Assembly: GCA_946406115.1 (NCBI GenBank)
Contig: OX291561.1
Span: forward strand, 6,068,273 to 6,132,272
Source: Apoda limacodes
Lineage: Eukaryota; Arthropoda; Insecta; Lepidoptera; Limacodidae
Length of the DNA: 64,000 bases
Direction: 5' to 3'
In this document: one piece after another, positions 21,891 through 31,084 of the stretch
Position numbering within the stretch: position 1 is the first letter of the stretch
How the letters are laid out: every line of letters begins with the position of its first letter
Position numbers and translations under genes: made by a program
The notes under the pieces: model-generated
Told to the model about the DNA's origin: nothing
Databases searched by the model: none
What the model saw: only the letters and a program-made list of their open reading frames with translations

Positions 21891-22260
21891 TGTTGTTTCA
21901 ATTCTTTCCAAGTGAACACTATCCTACCATACAGTGCTACTCATGCTGCAGGCAAAGAGAATATAATATACTACATAAGAACTGCAGGTTTGGTCACACG
22001 AAGTGAAGGTATAAACCACCGTGTGTTCTCGCAGGAACATTGGATTGGAACGCTAGCCGTACTAAGCCAAAACGGTGTAAGCCATTTTTTTAAGATTCGG
22101 AGAAAATTATATCAATCTTTATTTCTATGTTAAATCGACTTTCAACGATCCTTAAAAAAAAAACTTAGTATTAATAGGGATAGGTTTTACTTTTTTGCTA
22201 AGGAATCTGATAAATATTCTTATAACTACAAAAATCCGAAGGATATCTGAAAATTTTAAA
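21891..22260 (+). pseudogene. Zinc-knuckle (gag-like ORF1) fragment, copy A
   Basis: One frame reads PTIQCYSCCR, then an extra 12 codons, then NCRFGHTK and a stop. It is the same sequence as copy B at 33040-33240, where the knuckle is continuous. CCHC knuckles are typical of LINE ORF1 or gag proteins that bind element RNA. Here a 36-bp in-frame insertion bounded by CTGCAGG repeats splits the knuckle. Downstream homology fades by about 22250. Confidence 0.45.
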
Positions 22261-22516
22261 TTTTTGACTAGTACCCATTTTTGCTTTTTTGGCAAATTTT
22301 TTTGAAGCTTAGGTACAACTACCACGCTGTCGCTAGTGTCGCAAAACGTACGTGATCTAAGCCCTACCGTAAGAGCATAAATTAAAGCTCAACCTTGGTA
22401 CGTTAGGCGCCTAGGAAATTTTGAGTCACGGAACGCCACTTATCTGTCAATATGCTAATCTAGGCCAGCTGACCTGGTTTTTTCCTTTCCAAGATGAATA
22501 AAACGATGTTTATTTT

Positions 22517-22919
22517 TTAAGCAGTTTTTGTTAGTTGTCTGCGCCTTATTAATGAAATTAATAAAACTAAAACTAGAGATAATAGTACGTAGTTTTCCGA
22601 ACTGACTGACATAGTGGCGTTATCGTACAAGCATTTTAACACCTCGATATACCGATGATCAATACGGCATCTCTGTAGCCCGTCTCTAGAGCATGTAGCA
22701 CTGCCCATGTTTCCACCGCGATTCGGCTTTCTCATAGTCCACAAACGCTAAGCAAAGGGGCCGATTATACTCTTTTGACTTCTGTATAATCTGCCGTAGC
22801 GTATGTATGTGGTCTACGGTACTATAGCCTCTTCGGAAACCGGCTTGTTCGGGAGGCTGGAAGTCGTCGAACTTGCGAGCGAGACGGTTCGTAATTACTC
22901 TCATTTTATGTTGGTGGGT
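22517..22919 (-). pseudogene. RTE-like reverse transcriptase fragment
   Basis: The minus strand reads MRVITNRLARKFDDFQPPEQ, AGFRRGYSTVDHIHTLRQII, then PLCLAFVDYEKAE, the start of RT motif A (normally FVDYEKAFDSV). It continues in another frame with a YIEVLKCLYDNATMSV block. Only this RT fingers/palm segment is present. The reading frame breaks right at motif A, and motifs B and C are absent. Confidence 0.8.
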
Positions 22920-23060
22920 TTGCCATACTCGCCACGCCTGGCAAGCGGATTGGCGAGCGCAGTTGTGTTATAGGGGGTCGCTGCAGCCCGACATCCCCTA
23001 TCGGATAGTAGAAGGGAACAAGGAGTAGGGTTGGGATGTTATGATTTCTTAAAGGAAATT
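22920..23060. repeat. LINE 3'-UTR-like repeat (GGTCGCTGCAGCCCGACATCC)
   Basis: A GC-rich block, TTGCCATACTCGCCACGCC through GGTCGCTGCAGCCCGACATC and ATCGGATAGTAGAAG, joins the RT fragment directly. I recognise this as a recurrent lepidopteran repeat phrase but cannot name the element. Confidence 0.4.
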
Positions 23061-23299
23061 GTATAATGAGTGGAATACGTCGAAGGGGGGGATACTACTG
23101 TTGGAAGGAAATGGGGAGAATTAGTAGTAGCTCGGGAGGCTCGCGAACCCGTGAATTCGGAAATGAATACCCCTGACACCAATTGTGATCAAAACAATCA
23201 ATATATGTGAAATCGAGCAAAATTGTTATAATTTCTCTGTAGGGAAGACAGCTATGACTGAGGAAACAATTATTTATGAAAGTCACTTTTGACTTTGAC

Positions 23300-23380
23300 C
23301 ATCTGAAAAACAACCATCAGGCGGGCCGTGTGCTTGTTTGCCACCTTAGTGGTATATAAAAAAAAAAAAAAAAAAAAGCA
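23300..23380 (+). repeat. Jockey-type LINE 3' end, 5'-truncated, with poly(A)
   Basis: AACCATCAGGCGGGCCGTG, GCTTGTTTGCCACCTTAG and an A-rich tail of about 20 bases match the 3' end of LINE copy 2. Only the last 70 bases were integrated. Confidence 0.8.
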
Positions 23381-25457
23381 CGTAAAAATGCATATCCAAT
23401 ATGCCTTAATTTATGTACAATTAAGGGTAGGGCTTACTTCACGCACGTCAATGGAAATAATAAAAAAAAAGTTGGCGCCATTTTATAAATTGTTTTTTCA
23501 CAATTTTCTGTATTTTTGCTTTACATACTTAACAAAAACAAAACATTTCTAAAAGTGTTTTATAATGCTTATATGTAAATACAAACTCTAAAGATCTTTA
23601 TTATTTAAACTGACTGTACTAATCGAAATACTTGTTCACTCAGTTTTCTCAACGGAAGTTTTTAGAAAGAGTTGAATCACGGTAAGTTTGAACTTTTTAT
23701 AACATTAATTAGTGTAGTAGTAATAAAACAAATTGATTTGTAGAAAGTACATACATTTTTTAGATACTTACTTAATTTGTAGTAGTTTAGTTACCTTAGG
23801 AATGTATGTAGGTGAATGTGTGTGTAGAAAACCGCCCACAAACTTTCTACACTAATTCAACATTCTTAAAATTAATCAAGTAGATATTAAAAGAAAACAA
23901 AGGATTTAGAAACTATAAATACCTATTATTTTGAGTTATTAGGATAATCACTAATACCATTTTTGTGTAGGCTGTAATATATCGGTAAAGTAGGGGCTCA
24001 AAATATCAAAATTGCAAACACAAGAAATAGACACATTTTACAAACCCACTGACTAAGTGTTGTAAGGGAATAGAATTGTCACTATATATGACAGAAAAAC
24101 TAGTCGCGACAGACACCAAGTCAGGTGTTTGAAAATGATTATTAGATCACAAAATCCAACTGGCATAAGGTAATTCAGCTTCAAATAGGTATTTAGCAAA
24201 TAGGACAAAATGTATGGTTATATGTATATACATCCAAGTCCCGCTCATCCATTTTCATATCTTTTAACCGCATGTAGCACTGAAGAGTCAACTGGAATTG
24301 GCTGTTTTATTGATAGTATACACCAGGCATATAAAACAAATTATGGGCCATATAGATTAAGATCAGAGCACCACCGAGCCACAAAGGTCCAAAAAATCTT
24401 TGCTCCCTTCATAGTACTAAATGACTTATGCAAATGTTTTACTCTTACTTTCCCGTTTGTGTATAAATACAAATAATTGTATGAACAGTGGATGTATTTT
24501 AAGCTTTTTTCTCTTAAAGTAATATTATATATGGGTACATTTATAAAATTTGAACTGACCGCAGCCAGAGACATGCAGGAATGCGAGTATGTCATACAGG
24601 TACACCAAAATTTTTTATTATATAAATAAAGTTACATAAATGTTTATAATCTCTTTGTGTTGCTGCAGTACTAAATTTATTGTAAGCCCATCCCTTTATA
24701 CAAGTCTATTAATGGTTGGGGTGTACAAAGAAAATTTCCTTAGTCCAGTAATTTTTTCCCTTGCGCCCCCTTTTAGTTACTCTGACCCTATAAATTCAGT
24801 TAGTATATCTTCTATATTCACAACATTTTAAAAAACGATTATCTAACTTGCTAATTACATTTCAGATCATTTAAAAAGAAGTCATGGCTGCAAGTATTCT
24901 GGTGCTGCTCGGATCAAAGAAGGATACTAATAAACCTGCAACATTGAAAACTTACTGCTCAATAGACCTTAGGTATATGTACAAATATATAGTACTATAA
25001 TTTAATTAATAACATAAGACTTAATTATACTCACGTGTGCCAAATGTTAAAAAGATCAGACAGTTCAGTGAAATGGTTGCGTTAACCTTACATGGTTTCC
25101 ATATTAGATTAATTATTTTTTATAAATTTAATTATGGATAAATTGACAATTTGTGAATAAGTGTAGACAAGAACAAATTATAACTAAGTCAACCATGGTA
25201 AATATGTATTTAATTTTAAAATGTATTTGTTTCAAAAATGCATTCATATATTTCTGGTAAGCACATAAAGTAACCGTGTTAATAATGTAATACATACTTA
25301 TGATTTACATGTAGATACTTATCTAAATTTTAGGTATTTTTGCAAAAAAATACAAATAAAAAGTTCAAGAGTACTTATATGAGTTTCAATTAATTTATCC
25401 TAGCACAGATAATAGTATATGGTATCCTAGAGCCTATCAATAAATGAAAAAAAAAAA
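23381..25457. other. AT-rich stretch without a recognised gene
   Basis: I found no domain. A short frame from ATG 24883 (MAASILVLLGSKKDTNK) runs up to an AG|GTAT site near 24972 after a TTTCAG acceptor-like site, but it resembles nothing I know and may be chance. Confidence 0.45.
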
Positions 25458-25496
25458 TTAGGGGCGTTTTGTTGACAAGCATTTGGTGAACAGAAC
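25458..25496 (+). repeat. Terminal repeat of an inverted-repeat MITE family (GGGGCGTTTTGTTGACAAG)
   Basis: AGGGGCGTTTTGTTGACAAG followed by CATTTGGTGAACAGAAC is the same end sequence as at 32928, 34025 and, inverted, 34351-34374. No matching right end is close by. Confidence 0.6.
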
Positions 25497-25829
25497 AATG
25501 AGGATCAGTACAGTTTAAATAAATTAAATAGAATTGGCACCTATGTTGTTCTCTATAACATAAGGATAGTATATCTTTTTGAATTATTAAAATCGGACCA
25601 TTAATTACAGAGATATTAAATAATAAAATATCTCCATGCCGCTAAAAGCCAATGCGCCGCGATTGCGTGTGACGTCATCGTACTTGAACGGACAGCGCGC
25701 TCGTGCACTCATTTAAAAGTCGCTCACGACTCGACGGAGCTGAGACGCGATATGAACCTAAATAAAGTGTCGATACATATCAAGAGTGTAAATTTGTGAT
25801 AATTACTATAATACCAATACCTACACATT

Positions 25830-25968
25830 ATGAGTATTAATAAAATTGAAGCTGGTTTTGTACAAGCTCAATCAGATAACCTTCCGAAAGTGGATTCTTT
25901 CATGTTATTTGAATACCTAATCATTCGATGTTTACCAGTGCCAAGATCCGTGGCCGGAAACTACAGAA
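25830..25968 (+). pseudogene. Exon 1 of a SWIM-type zinc-finger (transposon-like) gene relic
   Basis: From ATG at 25830 the frame gives MSINKIEAGFVQAQSDNLPK then VDSFMLFEYL. After a 1-nt frame change it continues NHSMFTSAKIRGRKLQK and ends with two bases of a codon before a strong donor (AA|GTAAGG). In the insect gene family I have in mind, LPKVDSFM-FEYL is followed by a K-RG block and then a SYGD-AVGYV block next to a SWIM zinc finger, often alongside a YqaJ-type nuclease. The matching next exon, in the right phase, is at 32156. The frameshift makes it a pseudogene. Function is not established. Confidence 0.6.
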
Positions 25969-26820
25969 GTAAGGTTGCACCTAATTTATCTGCCTACTTA
26001 TTGTAACTTTAGTACAAGTCCGATAACTAGATAAGTATACCTACTAGGTATGTATTATCTGTAGCCACCGACAAGTAATTTACTCACTATCGAGAGGGTG
26101 CGAGGGGTTTCATTCTATATCTAAGATCGAGTGGACACCAGTTGTCTTGTAACTAAATCTTGTCAATAAGAATTATACCTAATAGGTACCTATTCCACAA
26201 AGTGCTATCCCTATCAAAGTATAACTTGTTTTCTCTGGTTTCCAATAAGGTAAAACAGATTCGCCGATGTTTTATTAAATTTTATTGTAATAGTTCCAGT
26301 TTTTATGACAGGACTTGAGTGGTGGTGCGGACTCTAAGCTGTATGCAGAGACGTATACAGAGGGGGGGATAGTTGGGATTTATCACTCCCACCCTCCCTC
26401 TCCCCCCGAAAACTAACGTTACATAAACTAAACGCGAGCATAACGAGCAATTTTTTACAGAGTCCATGGTTGATTCAATGTTTGTCCCCCCACGAAACGA
26501 AAGTTTGGATTTGTGCCTGACTGTATGTGGTAGGTATCAAAATGAATGTAAAGTAAAAATACAGGGACGTATTTGGAAGTTATGAATAAAGTATTTATTA
26601 TATCTTGAATAACGAATGTTATCTTTGTTCATTTATATGTAAATCATTCGCGATTGTGATAAAGTGGCATCCGCGGATGGCTTTTGAACTAAAGCAACTA
26701 GGTAGGTACCCACTTGCAATTTATTTAGTATGGTTCAATACACTTAACTTGCTGACGGAATTATCAATATATTTGTTGAGTGTGGTTGTCATGGCTGTTT
26801 TTTGCCGTCTCGCTCATTTT
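25969..26820. other. Intron-like AT-rich stretch of the SWIM gene relic
   Basis: Between the donor at 25969 and the GGGTTCCGTA repeat I see only a short purine/C-rich block near 26350-26410 and no coding sequence. Confidence 0.4.
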
Positions 26821-27017
26821 TAGGGTTCCGTATCCAAAGGGGACCAAAAGGGTAAATGTATAAATTGTTGAAATCTGTTCTCAAAGCGCGAAGTTATCGC
26901 GTAACAAAAAAAAAACAGTTTTTTAGCGATAAAAAACAACCGCTGGACAGATTTTTACCAAAATATTTTCAGATCTAAGACATGACGTGGTATATCGATT
27001 AAAATGGTCCGTGAGCG
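26821..27017. repeat. GGGTTCCGTA repeat, left half (interrupted)
   Basis: It starts TAGGGTTCCGTATCCAAAGG and runs to the 8-bp target site. The rest of the same repeat resumes after the composite transposon at 31731 and ends in GCGCGAGTCCGACTCGCACT and GGCCGGTTTTT near 32040. Related pieces occur near 48380-48580. Confidence 0.65.
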
Positions 27018-27025
27018 ATTTGGTC
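27018..27025. repeat. Left target-site duplication ATTTGGTC
   Basis: ATTTGGTC directly precedes the left GG terminus and is repeated exactly at 31723-31730 after the right CC terminus. Confidence 0.85.
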
Positions 27026-27072
27026 GGTAAAAATATACAATATCCCCCGCGTATTTAAGGGTTGAAAGTGAT

Positions 27073-27105
27073 GGGGGGAGGGGGGGGAGGGGGGTAGGAG
27101 GTACC
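27073..27105 (+). repeat. G-run block, potential G-quadruplex
   Basis: Three runs of six, eight and six Gs separated by single As are followed by GTAGGAGG. The same block appears inverted (C-rich) near 30615-30645 and 31012-31040, always about 50 bp inside the 3' terminus of a unit. Confidence 0.7.
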
Positions 27106-27356
27106 CCAGAAAAGGAGGGGGCCCGGAACCCCCCCTTTTTTATATAATTTTTAAAAATTTAACCTCAAAATGTAGGAACCAACTTCTATCAGGGTATCCA
27201 ATTTTCCCTGCGTAATTTAGGGTTGATAGTGAGGGGGGAAGAGGTAGGTACCCCCGAAAACTAGAGGGCCCGGAACCCCCCCTTTTTTATATATTTTTTT
27301 TAAAATTTAACCTCAAAATGTAGAAACCAACTTTCTTTAGACTATTGAATAGTTAA

Positions 27357-27480
27357 TTAATATACAATTTCCCCTGCGTATTTAAGGGTTGACAAAATTA
27401 GCCCCCTCTCCTCCGCAAACTCAATGCATTGAGCTTCTGTGCCCAACTGAGAGAAAATCATTCTCCAGTTCCACATAGAT
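27357..27480 (-). pseudogene. Merlin-like fragment gene, exon 2 (left arm)
   Basis: After an acceptor (CTGTTTCAG on the minus strand) the frame reads SMWNWRMIFSQLGTEAQCIE then FAEERGLILSTLKYAGEI and a stop. The first base completes the arginine codon split by exon 1, so the splice is in phase. A block of the type CIEF/W-x-E-x-GL followed by S/T-x-x-C is the start of Merlin/IS1016-type transposases as I know them; here the expected first zinc-finger cysteine is a tyrosine and translation soon stops. The catalytic DDE domain is missing. Confidence 0.5.
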
Positions 27481-27539
27481 CTGAAACAGCAAAAAGTAAG
27501 TTATTAGTTTTAAACTAAGATGAACTATGACAAATGACT

Positions 27540-27607
27540 GCTTTTGTGGTTCAGTTGGTAGTGCTCCTGCCTACTGAACCGAGGGGTGTGGGTTCGATTC
27601 CAGCCCA
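27540..27607 (+). ncRNA. tRNA-like RNA polymerase III promoter (SINE head), left arm
   Basis: TGGTTCAGTTGGTAG (27547-27561) resembles an A box, and GGTTCGATTCC (27591-27601) is a perfect B box, spaced as in a tRNA gene. The cloverleaf stems are poor, so it is tRNA-derived and not a working tRNA. It lies antisense to the intron and points to the 116-bp array. Confidence 0.6.
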
Positions 27608-27617
27608 AACAAACACA

Positions 27618-28209
27618 GGTAGAAATAAAAAACAAATAACCACAAACGTTAAGGAAGGAGCTTGCTTCGCTGCACTCCTGCCTCAACCTTCTAACCTAAC
27701 TCAACTGACGTTGGGGTGCCCTAACAAGATTTCTGGGTAGAAATAAAAAAAATAACCACGAACGTTAAGGCAGGAGCTTGCTTCGCTACGCTCCTGCCTT
27801 AACCTTCTAACCTAACTCGACTGTCGTTGGGGTGCCCTAACAAGATTTCTGGGTAGAAATAAAAAAAAATAACCACGAACTTTAAAGCAGGAGCTTGCTT
27901 CGCTACGCTCCTGCCTTAACCTTCTAACCTAACTCGACTGTCGTTGGGGTGCCCTAAAAAGATTTCTGGGTAGAAATAAAAAAAAAAACCACGAACTTTA
28001 AAGCAGGAGCTTGCTTCGCTACGCTCCTGCCTTAACCTTCTAACCTAACTCGACTGTCGTTGGGGTGCCCTAACAAGATTTCTGGGTAGAAATAAAAAAA
28101 ATAACCACGAACGTTAAGGCAGGAGCTTGCTTCGCTACGCTCCTGCCTTAACCTTCTAACCTAACTCGACTGTCGTTGGGGTGCCCTAACAAGATTTCTG
28201 GGTAGAAAT
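27618..28209 (+). repeat. Tandem array, five units of 116-117 bp, each with a hairpin
   Basis: Units are marked by CTGGGTAGAAAT at 27733, 27849, 27966, 28082 and 28198. Each contains the hairpin stem GTTAAGGCAGGAGC with its complement GCTCCTGCCTTAAC, separated by 12 bases, and then CTTCTAACCTAACTCGACTG. Units differ by only a few bases. Confidence 0.9.
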
Positions 28210-28251
28210 TAACCAAAGTGACTAGCCCAAAAGTTAAAAAAAGTAACTTAC

Positions 28252-28637
28252 CTCAATTCATCCACATATAGATTGGTACGTCTCCCAGATGAACCCAAAG
28301 TCCTCCCCTGATTTTCTTCTTCCAAGAAAGAAGGCATAAATGTGTTAGTCATGCAACTAGGACCAGCTCTCCAGCTAGCACCAGCTCCTCCACTAGGACG
28401 AGCACTAGAATCAGCCGCTGGGGCAGAAGACGAGGATGCGAGCTCAAGTGGCTCATTAGAGTCCAATACTTGCACTCGCGAAACGTTAGTCACAAGCGGC
28501 TCACTCGAGTCTATCACTTGCACACTACACGTAGGCACTGAAGAGGAGACCGTAACAAGCGGCTCAATTGAGTCCAACACTTGCACTACACTCAACTCTT
28601 CAGGCGATGCTGCAGAACTCGACGCCATGGTAGTCAC
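28252..28637 (-). pseudogene. Merlin-like fragment gene, exon 1 (left unit)
   Basis: Starting MTTMASSSAASPEELSVVQV, the 128-codon exon is rich in serine, glutamate and proline. It contains a repeated motif (QVLDSIEPLVT, QVIDSSEPLVT, QVLDSNEPLEL) and ends LGSSGRRTNLYVDEL plus two bases at a strong donor (AG|GTAAGTT). Such low-complexity N-terminal exons are not conserved between families, so identity rests on exon 2 and the element's ends. The internal three-fold repeat is about 20 residues long. The target site of the internal insertion, CGCGAAAC, lies inside this exon (28478-28485). Confidence 0.55.
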
Positions 28638-29090
28638 ACAATTTGTTTTCGACAGGAGTATGTAAAAACGATCTCAACTAAAAATGGCGGCGTTTTGTGT
28701 ATTGTTTTACCAAACGCGCGCTATGTTTACTGGTCAATGCGTTTAATGCGGTAATTGCGTAAAAAAACGCGACTAAAAACTAGCATCGCATCACTTATAA
28801 AAAACAAAAGCAAAAATTTTACTGTAGTAAAATACCTATATAATTTCAATATGCATTTTTCAACAAAAATTAAACCTTATTTTGCCCTATAAGCAAAAAA
28901 AAAGCCGTAGGGATTTCATACTTGCGACTGATGTAGTCAAACCAAAAAAAAAATTTGCAATTTTGCAATTAATTATCAATTTTCATAATTTTATTTCTGA
29001 AAAACTACATAATTCCGGGCTCTGAAACTTCGCACAGTTAATATTGAAAACTAGATCTATTAGCCAAAAAATTACGAACACCCAACTCGA
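28638..29090 (-). promoter_or_regulatory. 5' leader/promoter region of the Merlin-like unit
   Basis: These 450 bases between ATG and the terminus are AT-rich and recur almost unchanged at 31246-31699. No TATA box could be assigned with confidence. Confidence 0.4.
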
Positions 29091-29114
29091 CGGGGGATAT
29101 TGTATATTTTATCC
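29091..29114. repeat. Internal terminus of the Merlin-like unit at the palindrome centre
   Basis: This is the promoter-side inverted repeat (ends TTTTATCC), identical to the right outer end. It is followed not by host DNA but by GTTTCGCG, the inverse of CGCGAAAC from exon 1. Confidence 0.85.
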
Positions 29115-29390
29115 GTTTCGCGAGTGCAAGTATTGGACTCTAATGAGCCACTTGAGCTCGCATCCTCGTCTTCTGCCCCAGCGGCTGATTCTAGTGCTCG
29201 TCCTAGTGGAGGAGCTGGTGCTAGCTGGAGAGCTGGTCCTAGTTGCATGACTAACACATTTATGCCTTCTTTCTTGGAAGAAGAAAATCAGGGGAGGACT
29301 TTGGGTTCATCTGGGAGACGTACCAATCTATATGTGGATGAACTGAGGTAAGTTACTTTTTTTAACTTTTGGGCTAGTCACTTTGGTTAA

Positions 29391-30095
29391 TTTCTACCCA
29401 GAAATCTTGTTAGGGCACCCCAACGACAGTCGAGTTAGGTTAGAAGGTTAAGGCAGGAGCGTAGCGAAGCAAGCTCCTGCCTTAACGTTCGTGGTTATTT
29501 TTTTTATTTCTACCCAGAAATCTTGTTAGGGCACCCCAACGACAGTCGAGTTAGGTTAGAAGGTTAAGGCAGGAGCGTAGCGAAGCAAGCTCCTGCTTTA
29601 AAGTTCGTGGTTTTTTTTTTTATTTCTACCCAGAAATCTTTTTAGGGCACCCCAACGACAGTCGAGTTAGGTTAGAAGGTTAAGGCAGGAGCGTAGCGAA
29701 GCAAGCTCCTGCCTTAACGTTCGTGGTTATTTTTTTATTTCTACCCAGAAATCTTGTTTGGGCACCCCAACGACAGTTGAGTTAGGTTAGAAGGTTGAGG
29801 CAGGAGTGCAGCGAAGCAAGCTCCTGCCTTAACGTTCGTGGTTATTTTTTTTTATTTCTACCCAGAAATCTTGTTAGGGCACCCCAACGACAGTCGAGTT
29901 AGGTTAGAAGGTTAAGGCAGGAGCGTAGCGAAGCAAGCTCCTGCCTTAACGTTCGTGGTTATTTTTTTTATTTCTACCCAGAAATCTTGTTAGGGCACCC
30001 CAACGTCAGTTGAGTTAGGTTAGAAGGTTGAGGCAGGAGTGCAGCGAAGCAAGCTCCTTCCTTAACGTTTGTGGTTATTTGTTTTTTTATTTCTA
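29391..30095 (-). repeat. Tandem array, six units of 116-117 bp (right arm)
   Basis: The inverse of the left array, with unit marks (TTTCTACCCAGAAATC) about every 116 bp at roughly 29393, 29508, 29625, 29741, 29858 and 29974. It has one unit more than the left arm. Confidence 0.85.
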
Positions 30096-30106
30096 CCTGT
30101 GTTTGT

Positions 30107-30175
30107 TTGGGCTGGAATCGAACCCACACCCCTCGGTTCAGTAGGCAGGAGCACTACCAACTGAACCACAAAAGC
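30107..30175 (-). ncRNA. tRNA-like RNA polymerase III promoter (SINE head), right arm
   Basis: Inverse copy of the left one: B box at 30114-30124 (GGAATCGAACC) and A box at 30154-30168. With the left copy it faces the palindrome centre. Confidence 0.6.
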
Positions 30176-30688
30176 AGTCATTTGTCATAGTTCATCTTAG
30201 TTTAAAACTAATAACTTACTTTTTGCTGTTTCAGATCTATGTGGAACTGGAGAATGATTTTCTCTCAGTTGGGCACAGAAGCTCAATGCATTGAGTTTGC
30301 GGAGGAGAGGGGGCTAATTTTGTCAACCCTTAAATACGCAGGGGAAATTGTATATTAATTAACTATTCAATAGTCTAAAGAAAGTTGGTTTCTACATTTT
30401 GAGGTTAAATTTTAAAAAAAATATATAAAAAAGGGGGGGTTCCGGGCCCTCTAGTTTTCGGGGGTACCTACCTCTTCCCCCCTCACTATCAACCCTAAAT
30501 TACGCAGGGAAAATTGGATACCCTGATAGAAGTTGGTTCCTACATTTTGAGGTTAAATTTTTAAAAATTATATAAAAAAGGGGGGGTTCCGGTCCCCCTC
30601 CTTTTCTGGGGTACCTCCTACCCCCCTCCCCCCCTCCCCCCATCACTTTCAACCCTTAAATACGCGGGGGATATTGTATATTTTTACC

Positions 30689-31084
30689 CGCGAAACGTTA
30701 GTCACAAGCGGTTCACTCGAGTCTATCACTTGCACACTACACGTAAATTACGCAGGGAAAATTGGATACCCTGATAGAAGTTGGTTCCTACATTTTGAGG
30801 TTAAATTTTAAAAAAAATATATAAAAAAGGGGGGGTTCCGGGCCCTCTAGTTTTCGGGGGTACCTACCTCTTCCCCCCTCACTATCAACCCTAAATTACG
30901 CAGGGAAAATTGGATACCCTGATAGAAGTTGGTTCCTACATTTTGAGGTTAAATTTTTAAAAATTATATAAAAAAGGGGGGGTTCCGGGCCCCCTCCTTT
31001 TCTGGGGTACCTCCTACCCCCCTCCCCCCCTCCCCCCATCACTTTCAACCCTTAAATACGCGGGGGATATTGTATATTTTTACC
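30689..31084. repeat. Rearranged 396-bp segment inside the composite
   Basis: It starts CGCGAAACGTTAG with about 45 bases of exon 1. At ACACGT|AAATTACGC it jumps into the 3' subterminal near-repeats, which run to another 3' terminus ending TTTTTACC at 31084. It looks like a local duplication of the junction region, built from blocks also present at 30340-30688. Confidence 0.7.

Larger units (their letters stand above)
27026..29114 (-). mobile_element. Complete Merlin-like unit (5' to 3' on the minus strand)
   Basis: Both termini are present: the promoter-side terminus (end CGGGGGATATTGTATATTTT then ATCC at 29091-29114) and the other terminus at 27026. Between them, on the minus strand, lie a 5' leader (28638-29090), exon 1, an intron with a tRNA-like head and 116-bp tandem repeats, exon 2, and a 3' region of near-repeats with long G/C runs. 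It is 2089 bp long, non-autonomous. Confidence 0.7.
29115..30688 (+). mobile_element. Inverted partial Merlin-like copy (right arm of the palindrome)
   Basis: Near-identical inverse of 27026-28485. It starts inside exon 1 at GTTTCGCG, carries the rest of exon 1 (29115-29347, donor GTAAGTT), the intron with array and tRNA-like head, exon 2 (30235-30358, acceptor TTTCAG, stop at 30356) and the 3' terminus (30665-30688). It lacks the ATG part of exon 1 and the leader. One visible difference is GAACTGAGG against GAATTGAGG at the end of exon 1, so the arms are young or kept alike by conversion. Confidence 0.8.

Noticed and set aside
24883..24975. Possible small exon starting MAASILVLLGSKKDTN
   Set aside because: The borders are plausible, but no neighbouring exon or family match was found; kept only as a remark.
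27540..27607. A functional tRNA gene
   Set aside because: The A and B boxes are good, but the acceptor, anticodon and T stems do not pair well and no sensible anticodon loop is framed.
27618..28209. Regular repeats that might be taken for a CRISPR array
   Set aside because: The units are 116 bp, contiguous and without unique spacers, lie in insect DNA and recur inverted in the right arm; they are a tandem satellite.
28342..28665. Plus-strand open frame of 107 codons
   Set aside because: It is the antisense shadow of the spliced exon 1 on the minus strand.
28478..31084. Simple nested insertion as the sole explanation of the palindrome
   Set aside because: A plain insertion would put a terminus right after CGCGAAAC at 28485; exon 1 continues there instead, so an inversion or circle step is also needed.
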